DNA of 64,000 nucleotides from NCBI GenBank assembly GCA_039922495.1, contig JBDTEO010000010.1, forward strand, positions 45,375 to 109,374, in the 5' to 3' direction. Of the stretch, positions 1 through 8,437 are shown piece by piece. Under the pieces are notes generated by a model that was given only the letters and a program-made list of their open reading frames with translations, did not search any database and was not told the origin of the DNA. This DNA comes from JALYYC01 sp039922495 (GTDB lineage: Bacteria; Chloroflexota; Dormibacteria; CF-121). Made by a program: the position numbers and the translations under genes. The stretch's first letter is position 1; each line of letters begins with the position of its first letter.

Positions 1-2
1 CG

Positions 3-497
3 CAAGACCGAGGGTTGATGTCCGGCCTGATCATGACGAACAACATCCGGGTTTCGATTCTCGCCTTCGCCTTCGGCGTGCTGGCCGGGCTGCCGACGAT
101 CTACATGATGATGACCAACGGCATCCAGCTGGGCGGGCTGCTCGGCCTGACAAGCGCCTACGGCATCGGCGGCGGGCTGCTGGATTTCGTCATTGGCCAC
201 GGCGTGATCGAACTCTCGGTGGTGGTGGCGGCCGGGGCCGCCGGGCTGATGATGGGCTGGGCGCTGGTGATGCCCGGAGCCTACCGGCGTCGCGACGCGC
301 TGGTGATTGCCTCACGCAAGTCGGTGATCATCATCGCCGGGCTTGCGCCGCTGCTGGTGATCGCCGGCATCATCGAAGGGAACCTGAGCCCATCGACGGC
401 GCCGACCGCGGTCAAGGTCGCCGTCGGCCTCACCTCAGGCGTGCTGCTCTATGCGTACCTGCTGCTCGTGGGACGCGGCCGGCCTCAGCCAGAATAA
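3..497 (+). CDS. SpoIIM-family (DUF95) integral membrane protein, 5' truncated
   Basis: This is the C-terminal part of a SpoIIM/DUF95-type membrane protein. The reading frame is open to the window edge, so the true start lies upstream; TTG at 15 and ATG at 18 are probably internal. About 160 residues are visible with at least four hydrophobic segments. The first contains the family-like stretch NNIRVSILAFAFGVLAGLPT, followed by an NG motif. SpoIIM-like proteins outside spore formers have no settled biochemical role. In Actinobacteria such genes sit near MoxR/DUF58/DUF4350 genes, as here (see 3201-7508), so it may be a separated member of that cluster. The 3' end overlaps the convergent gene at 485 by 13 nt. 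Confidence 0.75.
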   Translation, partial: QDRGLMSGLIMTNNIRVSILAFAFGVLAGLPTIYMMMTNGIQLGGLLGLTSAYGIGGGLLDFVIGHGVIELSVVVAAGAAGLMMGWALVMPGAYRRRDALVIASRKSVIIIAGLAPLLVIAGIIEGNLSPSTAPTAVKVAVGLTSGVLLYAYLLLVGRGRPQPE

Positions 498-2437
498 CCC
501 GCCGGAAAGACCGCGCCGCTAACGATTTTCTGGGCGTGACCGTCTGCCTGGATGAGGAGAAGCCCATCCGCATCCCCGCTCGCATTAGGGTTTCCCACCC
601 CGACGATGAACGCGGTTCCACTCGGCTGAGCCATCGCATAGACGGGAAGCTGCCCCGTCGCAGCCGGGTTGCCGGCAAGACGCCAGCGCACCACCCCGGT
701 GCGCCAATCCACGAGTTGGATCTCGCCGGGGACCTGCTCCCCCCACGACGGCGCAGTGATCACCAATGACCCGTCCCAGGAGAACGCGACCACCCGTTGA
801 TCACTGAACCTCGCGACAATGGTCCCGTCGCTCAGGCGATGGATCACCGTCGCCGCTGGTCCCGACCCATTGGTGCTCTCGGCAAGGTATCGACCATCAC
901 GCGAGCCAACCAGCATTTGCGGATTGTTGGCATAGGCGTGGCTGTAAAGAATTCGACCCGTCGAGAGGGCCATGACGCGAACGTCAAGGTACCCGGCCTG
1001 GGTCTGGTCCCCGACGACGGCCCGATCGCTCAGGGTGCTGCAGGAAAGAATGGTGAAGCCGCCCTGACCTCCCTGAGTCGTGCCCAGGGTTGCGACCCGC
1101 CGGACACTGCCACCGATGGCGCCGGTCTCCAGCCACTGGGGTGATGTCGCGTTGTTCCTTGCGGGATCGAAGCCGATGTTGCAGTACCGGTTCCCCGCAT
1201 CCGACCAGACCGCGCCGCCAAACAATCGTTCCGGCACCAGGTGGCCCTGCCGGTCTAGCGCGCCCGTCCCGTCGAACATCGAGAGCCATGACCCCTCTGG
1301 GTTCTGACGGCCGAACGCGTTTGCGTAGAGCGTCCCAACCATGGCACCGGTCCAGTCGAGCGCGACCAGCCGAGTGGGATTGCTGGACGGTGACTGCCAG
1401 GGGCTGGACGTCGAGTACCACACCACCGGGACGCCCGCCGGCGGCGCGCCCGGCTCGACGCTGAATTGCCACGTCTGATGGATACGGCCGGTGGGATCGC
1501 CGGATGAGACCGTCACGTCGGCGACATAGGTGCTGAGCGGTTGGAGGTCGGAATAGCGAACCGTCCAGGTCGACCCGCTCCACGAGCCTGAGCCGATGGT
1601 CGTCGAGGGTTGGAGTTTGAGAACCGGCTCGCTTGGTGGGCGCCGGGTGAAGTCCACGGCGAGCACGCCATAGCGTTGCACCATCTTGGCTCCGTCCGCG
1701 GGCTCCGTCCTTGCCAGACGCGGCGGCCCCTCCGCGACAAAGGTCCAGCGTTTCTGGAAGTGTCCGGTGTCGTGCAGGGTGCTTTGATCCTGGGCGTCGA
1801 CGACGACCTCGTAGCGGGCTCCATACCGGAGGCCGCTGTAGTCGACCAACAGGGTCGTCCCATCCCAACTCGAGAGGTGTTGCCGGCCATCGGGCGGCTG
1901 ATGCGCGATGGTCGGGGTCCCGATCGGACGGCGGCCGAACTGCACGCGGAAGACGCCATCGAGCCCCACCTCGGTCGCGCCCGCCGACGGCGTCAGGTCC
2001 GTGATCGTCGGCGCGGCCGCGGCGAGGGCGTCAGACCGCGTCTGCTGCAGCTGCGCCAGGCCCACCGCGGCGACGACCAGGACGGCGATCCCGACCGCGA
2101 TCAGCCTGGAGCGCGCCGGATTCGAGGTGTACTGGCGGTCTTCGACGGTATCCAGGATCCGTTGGTGAAGATCGCGCGAAACCCGGGAGTCACTGGCCGG
2201 GAGCGTCGGCAGCAACGGACCGCCAGCCTTATAGCCTGCCAGCTTTCGCGTCGCCGCGGCGAGCCTCGGCTCGAGTGCCCGCCCACGATCGGGCGCGGTC
2301 AGGACCGCGGCAAAGGCCCGTTCGGTGATCTGCTCGGCACGCGCCTGGTCCTGGACAAGCGCCCTGGCGTATCCGAGGACGCGGTCCTCGAACTCCCGAA
2401 CCGGCGCTTCGAACGACTCCCGACTCTGCGGCTCCAG
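485..2437 (-). CDS. membrane-anchored Ig-like (Big_5) / beta-propeller protein with a sigma-region-2-like N-terminus
   Basis: The part from TTG at 2215 (576 aa) has a cytoplasmic segment, one transmembrane helix (LIAVGIAVLVVAAVGL), two Ig-like Big_5 domains (TDLTPSAGATEVG and RTEPADGAKMVQ repeats) and a C-terminal propeller-like region. The same frame stays open upstream with high third-position GC. It encodes a segment reading RVLGYARALVQDQARAEQIT, which resembles ECF sigma region 2 (YAR-L-x-D-x-x-x-AE-x-x-x-x-AF). The only plausible extended start is CTG at 2437, preceded at 5 nt by GGGAGG, giving 650 aa. The architecture recalls the gene at 23182. Exposure of the Ig/propeller part outside the membrane is inferred from topology. 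No enzymatic motif is seen. The start and the sigma-like reading are uncertain. Confidence 0.65.
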   Translation of the reverse strand: MEPQSRESFEAPVREFEDRVLGYARALVQDQARAEQITERAFAAVLTAPDRGRALEPRLAAATRKLAGYKAGGPLLPTLPASDSRVSRDLHQRILDTVEDRQYTSNPARSRLIAVGIAVLVVAAVGLAQLQQTRSDALAAAAPTITDLTPSAGATEVGLDGVFRVQFGRRPIGTPTIAHQPPDGRQHLSSWDGTTLLVDYSGLRYGARYEVVVDAQDQSTLHDTGHFQKRWTFVAEGPPRLARTEPADGAKMVQRYGVLAVDFTRRPPSEPVLKLQPSTTIGSGSWSGSTWTVRYSDLQPLSTYVADVTVSSGDPTGRIHQTWQFSVEPGAPPAGVPVVWYSTSSPWQSPSSNPTRLVALDWTGAMVGTLYANAFGRQNPEGSWLSMFDGTGALDRQGHLVPERLFGGAVWSDAGNRYCNIGFDPARNNATSPQWLETGAIGGSVRRVATLGTTQGGQGGFTILSCSTLSDRAVVGDQTQAGYLDVRVMALSTGRILYSHAYANNPQMLVGSRDGRYLAESTNGSGPAATVIHRLSDGTIVARFSDQRVVAFSWDGSLVITAPSWGEQVPGEIQLVDWRTGVVRWRLAGNPAATGQLPVYAMAQPSGTAFIVGVGNPNASGDADGLLLIQADGHAQKIVSGAVFPAGYSG

Positions 2438-2539
2438 GTTCGCCTCCCACGGGGATATATCGACACAACGGTAACGCGGGCTGGAAGTTACAGCTTCGCT
2501 CCTGCGGATGCGGGTCGGTTCGGCGCCCCCCCCATGGTG

Positions 2540-2545
2540 TATGCT
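2540..2545 (+). promoter_or_regulatory. -10 element (TATGCT) of vapBC
   Basis: TATGCT lies 9 nt before the ATG at 2555. This matches the TANNNT -10 pattern of near-leaderless promoters seen repeatedly in this window. No clear -35 is visible. Confidence 0.45.
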
Positions 2546-2554
2546 TCGTACATC

Positions 2555-2818
2555 ATGATGCGACGCACCCAGATCTATTTAGACGACGGACAACGTCGCA
2601 AGCTCGATCGCGTGGCAAAGCGGACGAACCGCACGGTCTCGGACTTGATCCGGGAAGCGATTGATGCCCGCTACACCGCCACGCCGAATGCCGACTTCGT
2701 CGAAGGCCTGCGCAGCGGTGCGTTCGCCGTGTGGAAAAACCGTTCTGATCTGGGGCCGACCGATCGCTATGTCAGGCGTACGCGACGTGGCAGACGCGTC
2801 GATGATCTGGCGGGATGA
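2555..2818 (+). CDS. vapB: ribbon-helix-helix antitoxin (VapB-like)
   Basis: This 87-residue protein is a ribbon-helix-helix DNA-binding antitoxin. The N-terminal beta strand RRTQIYLDD and the helix SDLIREAIDARY are typical. The C-terminal tail would wrap and block the toxin. ATG at 2555 is followed by a second ATG at 2558, and another in-frame ATG lies at 2534. I chose 2555 because family members start directly before the RRTQIYL strand and a -10 box sits 9 nt upstream. It overlaps the toxin gene by ATGA, as expected for a coupled toxin-antitoxin operon. RHH antitoxins usually autoregulate by binding their own promoter, which here would be around 2530-2555. Confidence 0.85.
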   Translation: MMRRTQIYLDDGQRRKLDRVAKRTNRTVSDLIREAIDARYTATPNADFVEGLRSGAFAVWKNRSDLGPTDRYVRRTRRGRRVDDLAG

Positions 2819-3189
2819 TCCTGGACTCCGACGTACTCATCGAGATCCTTCGCGGCAACGCCCGCACGGCCGGCTGGGTAGCCGAGCAAGCGTCAACCGG
2901 CGAGGCGCTTCGATTTTCGCCCGTTAGCCGAGCGGAGATCGGCGCAGGGATGCGCGCCGGGGAGGAGCAGGCAGTGACGTCTCTCTTTGCCGGCCTTGAC
3001 GCCGTAACGGTCGACGCCATGACCGGCGAGCTAGCGGGTGAGCGTCTGCGACGGTATCGCCGCAGCCACGCCCTCGAACTTGGCGACGCGCTGATTGGCG
3101 CATCGGTGGTGCAATATGGCGAGCGGCTGGCAACGTTCAATCGCCGCCACTATCCAGGGATCACCCGACTGACGTCGCCCGATCGCTAG
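2815..3189 (+). CDS. vapC: PIN-domain toxin ribonuclease (VapC-like)
   Basis: This 124-residue PIN-domain protein is probably the VapC RNase toxin paired with the upstream RHH antitoxin. Visible metal-binding acidic residues are D4 (ILDSDVLIE), E41 (SRAEIG) and D91 (LGDALI). The last conserved position is N109 in the C-terminal TFNRRHYP motif. VapC enzymes cut specific tRNAs or rRNA sites; the target cannot be read from sequence. It overlaps vapB by 4 nt (ATGA), which couples translation. The pair sits between the Ig/propeller gene and the end of the DUF58 gene, and may have split an older SpoIIM/MoxR cluster. Confidence 0.9.
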   Translation: MILDSDVLIEILRGNARTAGWVAEQASTGEALRFSPVSRAEIGAGMRAGEEQAVTSLFAGLDAVTVDAMTGELAGERLRRYRRSHALELGDALIGASVVQYGERLATFNRRHYPGITRLTSPDR

Positions 3190-3200
3190 TTCGAACTTGG

Positions 3201-4517
3201 TTAGAGGAGCGCGCGCTCTTTTAGCTCGAGATATCGTTCGACGAGCGCTGGGCTGAGGCGGCCCGCCTCGACGTCGAGGCCGAGGACTCCACCTTTGCGC
3301 AAGGCGTCGAAGCTCTCGCGGCGGGCGGAGAGCAGCTCCTCGGCGGCGGCCCATTCGTAGCTGCGGGCAGCCCGATCGATCGGCGCATCCCGCGCTTCCA
3401 GGACCTCGGGGTCGGCCATCGCCACGACCATCACCAGGTGCCGCTGGCTGAGCCGGATGGCGTGCGCGACAAGGTCTCGCGATGCTTCGGGATCGAGCAC
3501 ATCGGTCAACACGACCACGAGCGACCGCCGGTTCAGGCGGAAGGCCAGTTGGGAGAACGCCTCGCCAAAGTCGGGCTCCGTGTACTCGGGTTTCACGTCG
3601 TAGAGCACCCGATTGAGGTGGCTCACCTGCGCCGAACCACGCTGCGGCGACACGAATTTCCGGATCTCATCGGCGAAGGTGACCATCCCGACCCGATCGC
3701 CCTGGCTCTGCGCCACCCAGGCGAGCAGCAGGGCGGCGTTGACCGCGTGATCAAGTTTGGTCAGCAGCCCGGCGGGGGCCGTCATCAGGCGGCCGCAGTC
3801 GAGCGCGATGATTGCCTGCTGACCGCGTTCGGCTTCGACCTCCATCATGACCGGGCTGTCGCGCCGGGCAGTCGCCTTCCAGCTGATCCGCCGGATGTCG
3901 TCGCCGGCCAGGTAGTCGCGCAAGCCGGCGAAGGCGGTGGTGGCGCCCGGTGGGCGGGTCCGTCGCAGCCCCTGCATCAGCGGCATGCCGCGCCGCAGGG
4001 TCAGCTGGTATCGCTTGATGGCCAGTACGCTCGGGTAGACGGCGGCCGATTCGCCGGCCGGGATTCGCACCTGGCGCAACACCCAGCCACCCGGTCGCCA
4101 GCAGCGGACGTCGACTGGACCAAACTGGTAGGCGCCCCGGTGCGGCGGCTCGACGACATACTCGACCGTCAGGAAGCCCTCGCGATCGAAGCGGCCATAA
4201 AGGACGCGGGCATCAGGGCGAAGGTCAGCCGGCACGTGGTCGGCGATCTCGCCGGGCAGCCCGGCGGCCGTCGCATGCCCGACCACCACCTGCACCGCCT
4301 GGCGCTCACCGAGCGAGAACGGTTGGGGCAGCACCCGGCTGGCGGCAAAGCCTCTTTTACCGGGCAGCTGCCGCGCGTCGGCCACCACCACCGCCACGAG
4401 CGAGACGTGATAGGCGATCACGACCAGCCAGAACAGCGGACTCAGCAGCACGAGGAGGACCAGGAACGCGCCAAGGCAGAGCGCGCCGAGGAGGCGCGGT
4501 TGCGGCGACAGCGACAT
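3201..4517 (-). CDS. DUF58 domain protein (von Willebrand A-like)
   Basis: This 438-residue protein has two N-terminal hydrophobic helices (about residues 10-48), a middle beta-rich region and the DUF58 signature around 215-245 (DYLAGDDIRRISWKATAR, then an E-x-E segment). After that comes a vWA-like fold with ALDCGRLM. DUF58 proteins are almost always paired with a MoxR AAA+ ATPase and are thought to work as its substrate adaptor or client; the cellular task here is unknown. The start codon shares one base with the moxR stop (TGATG), so the two are translationally coupled. It is the last gene of a leftward operon that begins near 8662. Confidence 0.88.
   Translation of the reverse strand: MSLSPQPRLLGALCLGAFLVLLVLLSPLFWLVVIAYHVSLVAVVVADARQLPGKRGFAASRVLPQPFSLGERQAVQVVVGHATAAGLPGEIADHVPADLRPDARVLYGRFDREGFLTVEYVVEPPHRGAYQFGPVDVRCWRPGGWVLRQVRIPAGESAAVYPSVLAIKRYQLTLRRGMPLMQGLRRTRPPGATTAFAGLRDYLAGDDIRRISWKATARRDSPVMMEVEAERGQQAIIALDCGRLMTAPAGLLTKLDHAVNAALLLAWVAQSQGDRVGMVTFADEIRKFVSPQRGSAQVSHLNRVLYDVKPEYTEPDFGEAFSQLAFRLNRRSLVVVLTDVLDPEASRDLVAHAIRLSQRHLVMVVAMADPEVLEARDAPIDRAARSYEWAAAEELLSARRESFDALRKGGVLGLDVEAGRLSPALVERYLELKERALL
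3203..3222 (+). terminator. possible intrinsic terminator after vapBC
   Basis: GAGCGCGCGCTC at 3207-3218 is a perfect palindrome followed by TTTT, and flanking A/G-T pairs can extend the stem. It lies 17 nt after the vapC stop. It also falls in the last codons of the convergent DUF58 gene, so it may be coincidental. Confidence 0.3.
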
Positions 4518-5464
4518 CAGCGCGGCGGCGTAACGCGGGTAATGATCGCGTCGAGGACGCTGTCCGCGGTCTGGCCACCGACCTCCGCCTCCGGCCGCAA
4601 CAGCAATCGATGACGGAAGGTGGGGCGCAGCAGGCCCTTGACGTCATCGGGCGTGATGTAATCGCGCCCATCGAACGCAGCCGCGGCTTTCGAGGCCAGC
4701 AGGAGTAAGACCTCGGCGCGCGGACTGGCCCCGAGGACCAGCTCGGCGGACTGCCTGGTGGCGACGGCCAGCTCAATGATGTATCGGCGCAGCTTCTCGT
4801 CAACCGTCACCTTCGACACCTCGTTGCGGCATTCGGTGATCGTCGCCGTATCGATCACCGGCTGGACCCCCGCGGCCGCCGGATCCTTCAGCTCGACGCC
4901 CGAATCCCAGCGCAAAAGCACCTCGAGCTCTTGCTCGGGTGTGGGATAACCGAGCACGGCCTTGAAGAGGAACCGGTCCTGCTGCGCTTCGGGCAACGGG
5001 TAGGTCCCCTCATACTCGATCGGGTTCTGGGTGGCGAGGACCATGAACGGGTCTGGAAGGGGCAACTGCTGGCCCTCGAGACTGACGCCGCGCTCCTCCA
5101 TCGCTTCCAGCAGCGCCGACTGCACCTTGGCCGGCGCCCGGTTGATCTCGTCGGCGAGCAGGATGTTGGTAAAGATCGGCCCCTGGCGGACCCGGAACGA
5201 TCGCGACTGCAGGTCATAGATCGCCGTCCCGACGATATCGGCGGGCATCAGGTCCGGCGTGAACTGGACCCGACCATACTGGACCGACATCAGGCGGGCC
5301 ACCGTCTTGGCGAGCAAGGTCTTGCCCACGCCGGGCACGCCCTCCAGCAGCACGTGGCCTCGAGCCATGACGGCGAGCGCGCAGAGGCGCACCGCGTCAT
5401 CCTGGCCGACGACCGCCTTGGCCGCCTCGGTTCGAAACGCGTGATAAAACTCGGCGGCTTTCAT
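4517..5464 (-). CDS. moxR: MoxR-family AAA+ ATPase
   Basis: This is a complete 315-residue MoxR ATPase. Walker A is GVPGVGKT at residues 42-49 and Walker B is ILLADEIN at 101-108. A sensor-1-like ATQNP motif and a C-terminal lid with the RP-x-F-R-H segment follow. MoxR proteins are cytosolic ring ATPases that act as chaperones maturing or remodelling complexes together with vWA/DUF58 partners, and the DUF58 gene is next to it. It overlaps the upstream DUF4350 gene by ATGA and the DUF58 gene by one base. The family assignment is secure; the client protein is not known. Confidence 0.93.
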   Translation of the reverse strand: MKAAEFYHAFRTEAAKAVVGQDDAVRLCALAVMARGHVLLEGVPGVGKTLLAKTVARLMSVQYGRVQFTPDLMPADIVGTAIYDLQSRSFRVRQGPIFTNILLADEINRAPAKVQSALLEAMEERGVSLEGQQLPLPDPFMVLATQNPIEYEGTYPLPEAQQDRFLFKAVLGYPTPEQELEVLLRWDSGVELKDPAAAGVQPVIDTATITECRNEVSKVTVDEKLRRYIIELAVATRQSAELVLGASPRAEVLLLLASKAAAAFDGRDYITPDDVKGLLRPTFRHRLLLRPEAEVGGQTADSVLDAIITRVTPPR

Positions 5465-6624
5465 CCGGACTCCCTCCCGCTGACGTTGGATGCTAGTGGA
5501 TAGGCGAGCTCGTGTAGGCGTCGGGCGGTTTGCATCACGGATGCCTCACTGGCGGCAGCTTGCGAAAGACTGCCCTCGATCTGACTCAGCTCCCGGCTGA
5601 CGCCCGGTGCCCGGCGGCTGATCGCCTCCTCGAAGCGATCAACGGGGACGCCGGCGCCAAGACCGACGCGCTCCGTGATGGCGCGACGGGTCGCCTGGAC
5701 CAGCGTCTGCAGGGTAACGCTGCGAGCACCGGTGCGGTGCAGCAGGCCGCCGACCGCGGCCGCGTATTCCGCCGTCGATCGGTCGCGTCCGGGCGCGAGC
5801 GTGAGCTGCGGCCCGAAGGCGCGCCCGCGCAGGGCGACCCCCACGAAGATGATCAACACCCCCCAGAGCAGCCCGGCACCCCACGGCGTCGTCATCCAGG
5901 CCGTCTCGGGGGAGCCGGCGGCCGCCGCCCCGTGGTGAAACTCGTCAAACAGGACGCGACTCCCGGGCGGCGCCAGGGCAATCAGGTCAGCCGCAAACCG
6001 GCCATTGTCGGACTGGCCGAGGTAGCCATTACAGAGGATGAGTGGATCGGTCAGGGCAACGAGCTGGCCCTGGCCGACCGCCGTCCGTACGGCGATCACT
6101 TCCTTGCCGTCGTTTCGAAGCACCGGGACCTGGCTCGGCGCTGGGACGAATCTTTCCGTCGGGTCGCCACCAGAGACCTGCGTGACCCCTCCGAAAATCG
6201 GCGCCGAAGCGCTGGCAGTCCTTGACGTAGGTCCATTGCCCGAGGACGCGGTTGTGGTCCGTTGGAGGCCGAACTGGGTGTCGAGCTGCGGCTCTGCGGT
6301 CTCGTCCGCATAGACGAGGACCCCGCCCGCCGATAGCCAGGTGTTGAGCTGCTGGGCCTCGGCAAAACTGAAGCCGCTGGTCTGGAGTGGGCTGAACACG
6401 AACAACAGGGCGGGACTTGACGGCAGCGTGAAGTCGCCTTCGACCGTGCCGGTCGGATGGCCCAGGGCCGCCGCATAGAGCCGAAGCGCCGAGGTGCCGT
6501 TCGCGGCATCACTGTCGGAGCGGTGCTCGGGGGAGTCGCCTCTCCCCGCCGGGCCACGGAGGAACACGAACACGGCAACCAGAAGGACGAGCCCGCCGAG
6601 CACCACCCAGCCCCGTCTCCTCAT
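5461..6624 (-). CDS. DUF4350 domain membrane protein
   Basis: This 387-residue protein has an N-terminal transmembrane helix (WVVLGGLVLLVAVFVFL) and an extracytoplasmic DUF4350 region (about 35-230) with the features LNTWLSAGGVLVYADE and LFDEFHHG. A second transmembrane helix (GAGLLWGVLIIFVGVAL) follows, then a cytoplasmic tail. DUF4350 proteins recur in MoxR/DUF58/DUF4129 operons. They resemble the GIFT or glutamine-amidotransferase-like fold but lack a demonstrated activity. ATGA overlaps exist at both ends (6621-6624 with DUF4129, 5461-5464 with moxR). A role in envelope biogenesis is inference from the membrane topology and neighbours. Confidence 0.8.
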   Translation of the reverse strand: MRRRGWVVLGGLVLLVAVFVFLRGPAGRGDSPEHRSDSDAANGTSALRLYAAALGHPTGTVEGDFTLPSSPALLFVFSPLQTSGFSFAEAQQLNTWLSAGGVLVYADETAEPQLDTQFGLQRTTTASSGNGPTSRTASASAPIFGGVTQVSGGDPTERFVPAPSQVPVLRNDGKEVIAVRTAVGQGQLVALTDPLILCNGYLGQSDNGRFAADLIALAPPGSRVLFDEFHHGAAAAGSPETAWMTTPWGAGLLWGVLIIFVGVALRGRAFGPQLTLAPGRDRSTAEYAAAVGGLLHRTGARSVTLQTLVQATRRAITERVGLGAGVPVDRFEEAISRRAPGVSRELSQIEGSLSQAAASEASVMQTARRLHELAYPLASNVSGRESG

Positions 6625-7508
6625 GCGACCTCCCGCCGATAGGGAGCCGCCGCCTCGACCGCCCGCGCGTAGACGGACGCATCGACCGGACGGTGCCCGT
6701 AGATCCCTTCTTCGAAGGAGAGCAGCAGGGGCCGCAGGGATTCGGCCCGGGGCGATCGGGCAAACAGCTCCCGCACCGTAAACGGACTCCGCGCCCAGGT
6801 GTGCTCGCCGCTTATCCCAACGGCGACCCCGGCGGCCAGCATCCGGAGGGCGGCACGGTAATCACCGGCTGCCGCCAGGCGGTCGGCCTCCATAAAGAAA
6901 TCGGTCGGGGGACGGTGAACCGCTGCCGTCGGGCGTCGTCCGGGCTCTCGCCCGACCGGGCTCAGCGCGCTGCGTAACACAAGCACGACGATGCCGATGA
7001 TCGTCAGCGCCAGCACCAGGAGGATCGGGATTCCGAGGTGCGTACTGGAGGCGCCCAGCCATAGCAGCCAATCGCGAATGAGGTTCTGGATGGTTTGCCG
7101 GATCTGGTCGAGGAGTGTCGGCTGGGTGGTCAGGCCGGCATAGCGCGACGATGCGAGGATCTGGTGGAGACGCTCCGCCGCCAGGGTCGGATCCGGGGTG
7201 TCGACCCGTGCCTGCAGCGTGGTGAAGAGCGCCGTGAGCCGCTGGTCGGCCAGGACCAGGCGCGGCGGTTCGGCCCGCAGGTCGGCGAGGATCTCCGGTT
7301 GGGTGTTGCCGGTCGCCGTGGTGAGAACGCTGATCGCCTGGTCACGCGAAGGCGCGTCACCGCGCTCGGCAAACTGCACCAGGGTCAGCGCCCGGTGGAT
7401 CGCATTGGTGTAATCGTCCGCCTCGCTCGCCGCGACCGGCCGGCTGGCGAGCACGACCACGATCAGCAGCGAGCCAAGGACCAGGAGTCCGGCCCGGGCC
7501 GGACTCAC
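6621..7508 (-). CDS. DUF4129 domain membrane protein
   Basis: This protein has an N-terminal signal or anchor (GLLVLGSLLIVVVLASRPV), an external region of about 140 residues, a transmembrane helix (IPILLVLALTIIGIVVLVL) and a cytoplasmic DUF4129 C-terminus. The C-terminus has the typical EADRLAAAGDYRAALRML helix and a TVREL segment. I prefer GTG at 7508, one base after the upstream stop. A longer frame from 7547 would overlap the previous gene by 38 nt and add a segment with no family support. DUF4129 proteins accompany MoxR/DUF58 and transglutaminase-like genes; no biochemical function is established. Confidence 0.78.
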   Translation of the reverse strand: MSPARAGLLVLGSLLIVVVLASRPVAASEADDYTNAIHRALTLVQFAERGDAPSRDQAISVLTTATGNTQPEILADLRAEPPRLVLADQRLTALFTTLQARVDTPDPTLAAERLHQILASSRYAGLTTQPTLLDQIRQTIQNLIRDWLLWLGASSTHLGIPILLVLALTIIGIVVLVLRSALSPVGREPGRRPTAAVHRPPTDFFMEADRLAAAGDYRAALRMLAAGVAVGISGEHTWARSPFTVRELFARSPRAESLRPLLLSFEEGIYGHRPVDASVYARAVEAAAPYRREVA

Positions 7509-7509
7509 T

Positions 7510-8382
7510 TTACGCCGGAGCAGCGCCTGGAGTGGTTTGCCGGGCAAGCTGGTCGAGGTCGACCCCTTCCTTGCGCACCCGGAGGTCGAGATAGAGCATG
7601 GTCATCGCAATCGGGCTGATCGCCCCGACGATGGCGCTGACCAGCGCGGTGACCACCGTGACGAGACCGGCCCGGAAGTCGGTTGTCAAGCCGGGCATGA
7701 GGGCCGCCATGCCGCCGAGCAGGGCGCCCAGGGCCGCCTGGATGATGCTCACGAGGATGGAGACCACGATCAGGATGCCAAGCGTACGCCACCAGTTTCC
7801 CTTGACCAGCGCCCAGCTGCGTCCGAGGGCCCGGGTCGGCCCGACGCGTTCGGCCAGCAGCGCCGGAAACGCGACGGCCCAACGGACCTCGATCCAGATG
7901 ACGACCGGGATGGTGATGATCAGGGCGGCGGTTACCCCCACCAACAGGGCGATGATCAGGACGCCGAACAGGCCGAAGTAACGACGAAGGGTGCCGATCA
8001 GGACCGAGCCGATCGTCTCCACCGAGCCGGCGGCGAACGCGGTAGCCGCGTAGTAGACTGCCCCGACGCTGAAGGGAAGCAGGAGCAGCGTGATCGGGAA
8101 ACTCAGCAGGTAGAGCGGGGACGAGCTGAATTGCTGCTGCTGGGACTGGATCCGTTGCAGCGCGGCCGGATCGTTCGCGTTCTGGGCAATTTGCTGCAGG
8201 TAGGTGAACGGGTTAGCCCGGTACGACCCCGAGACGAGCGTGACGATCAGTCCGGGGAGGATAACGGCGAGGGCCACCCCAGCGATGACCGAGAAATGCC
8301 GGCGGTAGAGCTTGAAGGTCTCGTCGAGGAGCTCCCCCAGCGGCATCGGCCGAAGGCGAACCGGCGTCCCAGCGGTTGCCAC
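7510..8382 (-). CDS. multi-pass membrane protein (GPDPase membrane-domain-like)
   Basis: This protein has about 290 residues and six hydrophobic segments. It begins with LGELLDETFKLYRRHFSVI, the N-terminal pattern of membrane proteins annotated as the glycerophosphodiester phosphodiesterase membrane domain. It carries no catalytic phosphodiesterase motif, so it is probably a structural or sorting membrane protein. An open frame runs up to 8463, but its first residues are only the other-frame shadow of the end of the FmdB gene. GTG at 8382 is therefore preferred. It is the second gene of the leftward FmdB-to-DUF58 operon. Confidence 0.65.
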   Translation of the reverse strand: MATAGTPVRLRPMPLGELLDETFKLYRRHFSVIAGVALAVILPGLIVTLVSGSYRANPFTYLQQIAQNANDPAALQRIQSQQQQFSSSPLYLLSFPITLLLLPFSVGAVYYAATAFAAGSVETIGSVLIGTLRRYFGLFGVLIIALLVGVTAALIITIPVVIWIEVRWAVAFPALLAERVGPTRALGRSWALVKGNWWRTLGILIVVSILVSIIQAALGALLGGMAALMPGLTTDFRAGLVTVVTALVSAIVGAISPIAMTMLYLDLRVRKEGVDLDQLARQTTPGAAPA

Positions 8383-8437
8383 GGCGCCATGATGAGGCAA
8401 ACCTAAGCGGCTGTCCAGCGGAAGGCCTCCGGGTCGC

